A stretch of DNA of 64,000 bases, from the NCBI RefSeq assembly GCF_029227915.1, contig NC_079875.1:4216001-4280000 (forward strand), in the 5' to 3' direction. Within the stretch, counting starts at the first letter, position 1, and every line of letters starts with the position of its first letter. The translations under genes were made by a program, and so were the position numbers. Below the pieces are notes generated by a model. The model worked only from the letters and a program-made list of their open reading frames with translations. It was not told where the DNA came from and ran no database searches. Shown here piece after piece: positions 56,060-64,000 of the stretch. The stretch is from Hydractinia symbiolongicarpus. Taxonomy: Eukaryota > Cnidaria > Hydrozoa > Anthoathecata > Hydractiniidae.

Positions 56060-57743
56060 TTTCAGAAAAGCAATAAAATATGCTAAATTATTGTTTGAAC
56101 TAAAGAAGCAAGTAATGCCATCTATGTTAACATTATCCAGTAATTAATAATTAGTTAAATTCCCATATATCAAGTATCAATTAGTTGTTATCATAACACA
56201 GTATCACGTGAAGTACCTAATTCTGAGGAAAGCTGAAAATAACTGACTTTGCAATTATTTTAAGTCCTGTATAAATCGTTGTTTAGAGAACATACTTAAA
56301 ATAAAACAAACACTTTTTTTCCACCACATATAGTTTTTAAATTTTTGAGTTACATTAAAAAATATTTATTGGTTAATAAATGTTTGTAATTTTTTAAAAC
56401 TCAACCAACATTATATTCATAGCCAACATGTCAGTTTACCACCTGCAGTCTCAGTTTCAATATTTTAATCCCTTAATTGATTTGTAAAAATACAATGTTT
56501 AGATCACAACAAAAAAATGTCATTTGAGACTTTTCTGTAGATGCCAACAATTTTTAGCATTCCAAAAATTTACAATGTACATCCCAGTTCAAAAAGATTG
56601 ATCACTGAGCTGGTAATCTGATAAATAAAAATTTGAGTCTCTTACCATTTCCAAAGGAAAAAAAGAAACTGATTTTTGGAAACTTGATTGATCAATAAAA
56701 CAAAGGTGGAAATCGTTTGAAAAAAAGCACAAAAAATGCAATAACTTTTTTGTTTTTACTTATTTTTAAGGTAAAATTTTTAAATAAAGGATCAGATGTT
56801 CCTTTAATTCATTTCTCTTTTATAATTTCCAAAAAAAAGAGGCAATGTATTATACACAGTCAGCATGTAATGTATTAGTTAGCATACATAAATGGTATCA
56901 CAAGTAAGATTGAAAAACAAAACATACAGTATTGTCAAATGTAAAAATCTATTTTGATATTTATAATTGTATTATACTTTCATGTTTCTTCTTAAACAAT
57001 AAACATGTTATGTTACTAAATAACGGACAAATTTTGACACCTTTACAACCTTGGTAGTAAAAAAAAATATTGCTCTGTACTTTGAAGGTTTTTCACACTG
57101 AAATTTCTATTTGTTGTGTTATAGGAAGAAAAAAACCCTGCCTATCAAGATTGCAGATGTAGAAAAGCAAGATTTTGGAAAGCAAGGAATTGAGTTTAGT
57201 GTGTAAATAGTTTCCTAAGTAAGCAGGTGGGATGCATTTATATTGAGCCAACATGATTTTTATTTAAATTGAATAATCGAGGCAAGGTGTCTCTATGTTC
57301 GTGAAGTTGATATCTACCAAAAAGTTTATCAACTTATCAACAATTCTATTTTCATAAAAAAGAAGCTCTTTAGTATGTAAAAATCGCTGACTATTCAAGT
57401 GACAAGTCTTTGTTGATGTAGTTTTTAATATGTTTTATTGTACTCAGAACTCCCTTTGAAATATTCATATTGGTAGCTATATAAAACTCCACAAAGTTCA
57501 ACAACTGAACAAAGTCGTTGAACATTTGATATTTGTAAATAAATAGCATGCCGTATTTTCTGAATAAATGTTAAAAATAACAATTCCCTCGTTATTTTAT
57601 TAGATATAAAGTAAAAAAAAGAGTCTTTTTAAATTTTAAAGAAATATGTTTGCTTCATGTTCGTTTTCGTTTCCTGTAGCACCACTTCTCAAAATGACGT
57701 CCAGGTTCACTTATTTACAGTGCTGATATATAATGAACTTGCA
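56060..57743. other. Intergenic between LSG1 and the PWWP gene
   Basis: Both flanking genes are on the - strand, so this holds the LSG1 3' flank and the PWWP-gene promoter. A TTTATT at about 57595 is a candidate LSG1 poly(A) signal on the - strand. No other gene was seen. Confidence 0.45.
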
Positions 57744-60700
57744 TCAGTTGTTATTGTTGTAAATTCTTCTCAACTTTTCTCTTTTGTTTTTATTACCATG
57801 TCTCTTCCAAGGTTTTTGTATGACGTCATTTCCAATGATAAGTTGTGGTCCATGTTGGCTTCCCGTGGGAGCTTTAAAATGTGCTGCTGGTGGTTTCTAC
57901 AAAAATTAAGATAAAATAAACAAACAAAGTTGAAAAGGTATTTTTCCATTACAGTTTTTTCTAACCCTTGAAGGCTTTTTCCTACAGTTATTCCTGCACA
58001 CATAAACACCAGGAAAACCATTAAGTACAATCCAGGCAAAGACTCAAAGATGGCAGTGTCAAATATTAGAAGGGTACAAACACAGTGAGCTGTGGCAAGG
58101 CAATGTGTTAAAAATAAATAGAAATGTCTTTATTTAAACTATAATATTTAAACTCAAATGGTTTAAGATTTTTCTGCAAGGAATCAAAGATATTTGAGGT
58201 TTTCCAGGTCACCTTGTCTTATTAAGTACAGTTTTTGGGTCTCTGCTTAAGTTATTCAAAAGACTTTATCTCAAAATTTAAAAATTACATATTAATGTAA
58301 AAAAAAAATTTGTATACAAGAAATGTAGCAAATTCCATAATACTTAAAAATGAAAGATTTACCTCTGAAAAGAAATCTTTGTCAACTTCATTCATATCTA
58401 CCTAAAAAAGGTTTAAAAATAGGTAACACTTTCAGGGCGAAATAAAACAAAACTTATGCTGTTCGCATCAGAGATTATCAGACACTGCAATGGAATCACT
58501 ATCAACAACTTAGCTTATATATTCTTTAGAGCAGATACAGAGCAGATTTTTTAAGGAAACTCTATCGAAATACTAACAGAGGTCTTTACAAAACGTACCT
58601 CGTTATTTTTGTCTTTTCTTTTAGATTCTTTTTCCTCTCTCATTAACATTTTGTCGACAAATTTTTGACTTATTGTACATGGTTGATATTTGTCTTCAGA
58701 TACATCTGGTGGAGGATGGCAATACAAAAGTTTTCCCTATAAAGATACAAAATAAAGAATGAAGGTGTATTCTTATTAGCAAGTTCAGCGAGGCAATTTT
58801 TGACAATATACATGGCAAGCTCCACCATGTTAGTTACTAAAGTTAGTTCCATCAACTTACGCTGGCAGTGGTGTAAAAATGTGCAAAAGGGCTGACTTTA
58901 CATATTGGCATATAAATATGAAAAAATGGGAAGGAATAAAGATTTTTTGATACAACTTGTCACACATTTAAATAGCATGTGAATATTCTTCCAGCCTAAC
59001 AAGTGATACAAAACTTATTTTCACATTCGCGTTTTTGTTCACCATGTACTGCTGTTTTTAATTGTACTCCACTACCAACAGGTCACATTACAAAACATTT
59101 GTCTATCTAAAAAACCACTACAATAATAGTAACTTCCACACATACCTTAATGAAATCTTTTAAAATATATCTGGAAGCTCTTGGACAGTCAGGTAAACCA
59201 TTATTAGTCATGAAACCTCTCATTCCTAATGTTGTAAAAAATCGTTTTCAATTATGTAGCAGTGCTAGTTGTTAACATGGTTGGTTAACAAAGGAGAAAA
59301 TTGCAACCCGATTTACCTTCAACAGCCCCCAAAATTTAGGAAAAATATATGCGCTGGAAATTACAATTACCACTCTCTTGATTTGGCCTCCCCCAAAAAC
59401 TGTCTGCGTTCTATGACTGTGATTATAAAAACTAAAAATGCCTTTTTTAGTTTATCAATTTTAAAAAGGTAAAACCACCTACGTCCATAACTAGACAGCA
59501 TTTCCTCAGCTGATGGTGGACGATTTGGATTCTCCCCTTCTTTTGGCTTTGGTATATTGATTCCATAAGTATTTTCAATAATCTTTTTTGGTATCATTTG
59601 TGCAAGCTAGTTTTACGTTAAGAACAGTAATATTTTCTGTTAGGACAAAAACAATATTTGTCCCAATCCAGGCTGTTTTTTACATTTCAGACATGTATAA
59701 AAGGTGTTATTTTATAAAGTTACAAATGACAACAACAGCAACAACAACAAAAACAGCAATATCGAAATAAAAAGATACTATTGTTGATGGTGCAATATAA
59801 TCTTTTAGCTGATCAATTGGTAAAATTCCATTTAAAACCATCTCTGCTTTGGTAGAAACAAAGGTTGGGAACACTAAGCCGGGACAATCACATAAACAAA
59901 GGTTGTCATCGATGAATAATGTCTAAAATAATGAAAAGGACAAAAGTCCTTTTATTGCTATAAAATGCTGCAAAATTACGAAAATTAGTTCTCGTTTTTT
60001 TATCTAGTTAGTAGTAATATAACAAGTATATCCAAGTTTCCATTTAAAAAGTCATAGTAGGTCAGAGAACTTTGCATTTCTGCACGTACCTGAAAATGTT
60101 TAGTTTTCCCTGGAGTAGCCGAAACCGCTGTTTTCTTTTCCTGCATTAAAGCATTTATAGTTGAACTTTTTCCAACATTAGGATATCCCACCTAAATGGC
60201 CAAATAAAAAGGTATAAGTAACAAGAAACATATCAGATTATAGCAAAAAAATGAAAGTTAATTTTTTACCAAGCCAATAGTTAAATAACTCTTCTTATTT
60301 TTTGCATCAGTTTGTTCAAAGGATCTGAAAAAATCTAGAAGTCTTTTACGAGATAAAAGTTCTGTATTATTATTATCAGAAATGTTATCACTTTTTGGAC
60401 ATTCACAATCTTCTGTTGTTTCCACAACACTGTCTATGAAAGCTGTAGTATTTTCTTCTTCATGTTGTTTAACGTTCTTGTCGATTCTCGAGTCTTCCTC
60501 TTTTGATATTGCATCTTGATTAATCGATTGTGTTAATAGCAATGACTTTACTTCGTCAGAAAGCTCTCTATCTTGTATGTCAGTTGTTTCCTATTTTGAA
60601 AAATTATGTTAAACTATAGATTACAGTAGACTGATGTAACAGATCCCTATAATAATTTACAAAGTAACTGTTAGTGCAACAAACAAAGAAACCAAACGAT

Positions 60701-62216
60701 TTAGGTTGCCAATGAGACATGGCGCAACACCTACCAAACACCCACCAACTTTTTCATGGATCAAGGTTCCTTTTAAAGGAATTATTTACAAGAAAATATT
60801 AAAAAAATTAAAATACTGTTTTATTTACATGAGGGCAAAATTTCTTGCAGTCATCTTTTATGCTGACCATATTTGATAACTGCACATGCGCATTGGCTTA
60901 ACCTCATGTAAGGTTTTTAACACCTTCAGTGAAACTTCTTATCTGTCGAAAGGACTGAAGTGATTTTTGCTTGAGCACAGAATTAAAACAAAGCTTCATT
61001 TCAGGTGAGGTGAAATTCTCTTGTAATGCTCCCAAGGTATTAAACCTTTTCCATAAATTGTTTAAGAAAGTGACACAACAAAACATTAATTTCCAAAAAT
61101 TATTTGAAAACTGAGTGTTTTTTAATTATATTTTAACGGTTTATGTACTTCGACTGAAATCTATAGATAACAAGCACTACTTTTTAAATTATCTTTGTTT
61201 TAAAAATTATTTATTGCCTAAAAGTGTAGTCATCACATGAAAAATTACCAAAAAAGAAACAGTAGATGTATACATTAATGAAACAAAGTATCACATCAAA
61301 CTCTACCACCAAAGAACACAGAAAACATAAAATCTCTTTTCCCTTGTTATATGAAGCTGACAGTGAATTTAGATTACCTTAGAAAGTTGATATTTTTGAA
61401 TAAAATTTTACCTCATCCACCATACCTTCTTCCAGTGCTGACCAAAATATAACTTTAGACCTCTGCGTATTAAAATAGTTTAACCAATAAGATCTAAATG
61501 TACAAGCTATTATCATTAACCTTGTTTAGTACAGACTTTCTAAGGCCTTCAAATATACGAGACAGACAGATAGCATAATTATTTTCTTGCTGAAGTCAGG
61601 ATTTGTTTGCATAATGTCATCAGCAATTGCAAAATCATTAAAAACACCACTATCTATTTAAATCATCTGTGAGAACATTTTGTTTTGATTTATGAAAATG
61701 CTGCATAAAATATGTACAGGGTTTGTAAAACAAAAGTACTGAAAAAAATCTGTTTCTAACACCATGTCACTAGAATCCAAATAATAAAGGAGAACACATT
61801 AAACAGGTGGTAAAGTTTGGTTCCAATGTTTCAGTTAAACATAAACTTATACTCATTATCTCATTTATTCAATATTTTTAGGATTTTTCATTTTATTATT
61901 ATTCATTTTACTATGATGTTTTTTTAACAATGCTTAAAAACTGCTGATAATTTAATATTTGCAGTTAGTTTTTTTAAAAAAAACTGCAAATTATGAAACA
62001 TTTACTCCTTAAATTTTATATCTATTGAAAAGGCATTCCAGGATGCATTGAAATTTAAACTATTCTTGGTTATTTATTACTACCCCGTGCAGTACCAAGT
62101 ACTTTTTTTCAGTTAGGATTTAAATGTAACTACCTTTGTGTTTCAGTAAGGTAGTCTGCTTTGTTGATCAAGATAATAAACTTCTTTGATGGATCTACTT
62201 CTTTTATGTAAGATTC
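57744..62216 (-). CDS. LSG1: Large-subunit GTPase 1 (LSG1), N-terminus outside window
   Basis: Circularly permuted GTPase that releases the export adaptor NMD3 from cytoplasmic pre-60S subunits. Exons on the - strand: 62216-62134, 61493-61412, 60590-60270, 60191-60090, 59922-59779, 59606-59483, 59225-59146, 58736-58599, 58401-58363, 57896-57744 (stop). All are in phase, giving 421 codons. The permuted motif order is visible: G4 LINKAD, G5 FWSAL, an acidic Ser/Glu-rich linker, G1 GYPNVGKSST, then ATPGKTKHFQ and G3 DCPG. LSG1-specific features follow: TYGINI-type PKP, RPPSAEEML, MRGFMTNNGLPD, GKLLYCHPPP, and the basic end KPWKRHGNKNKREKLRR. About 170 N-terminal residues should lie beyond the right edge or in 62217-64000, where I found no exon. 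Confidence 0.93.
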
Positions 62217-62880
62217 CTAAATAAGAAAAAAGTGTAATATAAAGGCAAAGAAAAAAGCCTCAAATATAACACTTTAAAAAACAATCCTGAAAAAGAACAC
62301 TGTAATGGAAAATTAAAATTTGAACATTCAAAAGTTTTTGGTTATCCATTGTGTGAAGATGGTTTCTTGTAAATTATACAAAGAATAAAAATAAAAAAAG
62401 GTTCAAAGGCATTTATTCCTTTATTTTGTGGTGCCACGCATGTTGTGGTCTTTGATCACACCTTCAAAAATACATATAACCATAAAGCTTACAGATATGG
62501 GATAACGTTTTTGTATCAAAAACTGATTTTTTTATTAGCCATTTAATATTACAGAAAAAACAACTTTCCAATGCTAAAATTATTAATTTATTTAAATTAA
62601 TTTATTTTATGAACTGGAAAGTTGACTTATTTTAAATAGCTTTTTTTTCTGATTTTTCTTTTACAGTTATCACCCTCTTAAGTAAAAATTTTCAAAATAA
62701 AAAAAAAAAAAAACGTTTGATTATATGATTGTTTTTTTTTTAAAAAAAATTAGATGATCATATTTTTTTCAAGAAAAATATAAAATTTAAAAGGACAACC
62801 TTCTAAATTTTCACATGCTTGAAAGGTATGAAGATTTTTGAAGATATTTTAAAAAAATTTTTAAGATGCAGGCTTTTTCA
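62217..62880. other. LSG1 intron (presumed), AT-rich
   Basis: Very AT-rich, with poly-A/T runs around 62698-62760. No further LSG1 exon was detected, and the N-terminal exons are expected further right. Confidence 0.45.
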
Positions 62881-62884
62881 GGAG

Positions 62885-63175
62885 GGACGTGTGATCGCAC
62901 GCGCACGCCTTGGCACACACCTAAATAGTTTTAGGCGTGTGATTAATCGCACGAATGAAAAATAAATATTGAGTTTAGAAAATCAACCCATAAAATCCAT
63001 TTTGCAGCGTGCGATGGCAGGCCTCGAAATAATTTTTAGAGTCTTGTCAGACATAATGTCCGACACATTTCCAATTCGGTCGGACATGCTTGTAGCTCGT
63101 TTCGAACTTTTGTCTGACAATACGTCCGATAGATTTCCGTCTTGGTCGGACACTTTCAAATCTCAGATTTATTGA
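62885..63175. repeat. Hairpin and two-unit GTCGGAC repeat
   Basis: GTGTGATCGCACGCGC and AGGCGTGTGATTAATCGCAC form an inverted pair at 62889-62953. From 63044, two diverged units of about 70 bp each contain GTCTGACA, a CGTCCGA-type core, TTTCC and GGTCGGACA. It is probably part of an old transposon. Open frames through it are not convincing. Confidence 0.5.
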
Positions 63176-64000
63176 ATAGTCCTGGTCCTTTTAATCCAAG
63201 CGCAAGCCTATTCATAGCCAACCTGACCATCCTATCTAATTCACTGACTCCTGATTTAGTTAAAGAACTGCGTAGACATAAATTTCTTTTGCCCATCCCC
63301 TTCGTCGTTGGTAACCAGGTCTTACACAAGAAATCTAGCCATGCGTCTCTTAACTAATGCGGAGGTGAATGCTGACGGAGCACGGATAAAGCAAGTCTGC
63401 AAAACTGCACTTAAGCGGAATAGACATTTTATCATGGATTTAATTGTAAATAATTTCTTTATTTGACAAACAATTGAAAACCATAGCAGGTCCGAATTTA
63501 ATTGAGTTTTTTCTTTATGCCGCAAGTGTTATTTTTATTCAAATAATTTTAAAAACAAAAGCGAAGCATATTTTTGCCTATTTGCTTGTAATTGGTAATC
63601 TTCCATTCCAGGCGATTACTAATAAGAATCAATTGGTGGTGGGGTTTACTTGTGTTGAACCAATCTTGCTGGTGAAATCATTGTGTTTATAATAGTGGTA
63701 TATATTGTGTTGTGTGTAAATCAATTGAGTTTATTTGGTGTTGCGTTATTAGGAGAACTGTGAAGATAACCTACAGGTTAGTCATACACATATTGTGAGT
63801 TTAACAGTGATGACCTGAAAAATAAACAATAAATTTATGAAAATGACAGTATAGTCATGCAAACTATTATTTCGAACATGTTGAAAAGGAAGTTAAGATA
63901 GAGAGAGTCGCTGTACGTTGACGCTCGATCACCCTAACCCTAACGATTTAAAACGTCCCATACATTTCTACCGCAAAATGAATGCGCAGCAAAGAGTAAC
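63176..64000. other. Right-edge stretch, no assignable gene
   Basis: Open frames at 63142-63357 and 63474-63692 (+) and 63322-63525 (-) lack motifs. The CCCTAACCCTAAC near 63932 is only two telomere-like units. The presumed LSG1 promoter and first exons were not recognised here. Confidence 0.4.

Noticed and set aside
63930-63955. Telomere-like CCCTAACCCTAAC
   Set aside because: Only about two units with no array; not a telomere or a supported interstitial telomeric tract.
1-64000. CRISPR arrays, operons or other prokaryotic features
   Set aside because: All tandem repeats lack unique spacers of regular length, and the genes have introns and eukaryotic splice sites.

Overview
This is an AT-rich animal genomic window with intron-split genes, GT-AG splice sites and a dense load of decayed transposons. 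The repertoire (Copia RNase H/RT, a RecQ-helicase transposon, HIRAN-carrying DDE transposons, Helitron-like ends, TIR elements starting CAACCTCGT) fits a cnidarian. Placing it in Hydrozoa or another AT-rich cnidarian lineage is an inference and is not proven.

Four cellular genes can be read exon by exon. DCP2, the Nudix mRNA-decapping enzyme, is on the + strand (10533-19356, nine coding exons, 521 codons, all splice phases consistent). A GT31-family glycosyltransferase is on the + strand (40021-41789, two exons). A PWWP-domain gene, probably related to MUM1/PWWP3, is on the - strand (56059 down to 43430, ten exons found and at least one missing). LSG1, the circularly permuted GTPase of 60S ribosome maturation, is on the - strand (62216 down to 57744, ten exons; its N-terminus lies beyond the right edge). 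One orphan - strand first exon sits at 6618-6750.

Layout: 1-3455 holds broken Copia pieces. 4785-6169 is a TA-flanked TIR element with a Helitron-like insert. 7299-8421 and 28354-29155 are inverted copies of one dispersed repeat on either side of DCP2. DCP2 intron 1 holds a 164-bp tandem array and head-to-head LINE fragments. 21194-24934 is a 3.7-kb transposon with a perfect 9-bp target duplication, a ZAD-like/transposase-type gene and an opposing RecQ-like helicase. 25110-28043 holds two small relatives of it and a pogo/Tigger-type element. 32559-37372 holds a TA-flanked family with CCTTATCGG ends; its large member encodes a Jerky/pogo-like DDE transposase and a divergent HIRAN protein. A second HIRAN+DDE element (48636-50414) sits in a PWWP-gene intron. 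Another intron of that gene holds a transposon-type ORF that opens with a 2A ribosome-skipping motif.

The most unusual material is therefore mobile: a HIRAN-carrying DDE family seen twice with the same gene order, a RecQ-carrying transposon with its small derivatives, and an N-terminal 2A peptide. DCP2 (mRNA decay) and LSG1 (ribosome biogenesis) are housekeeping genes; nothing shows that the four host genes act together.
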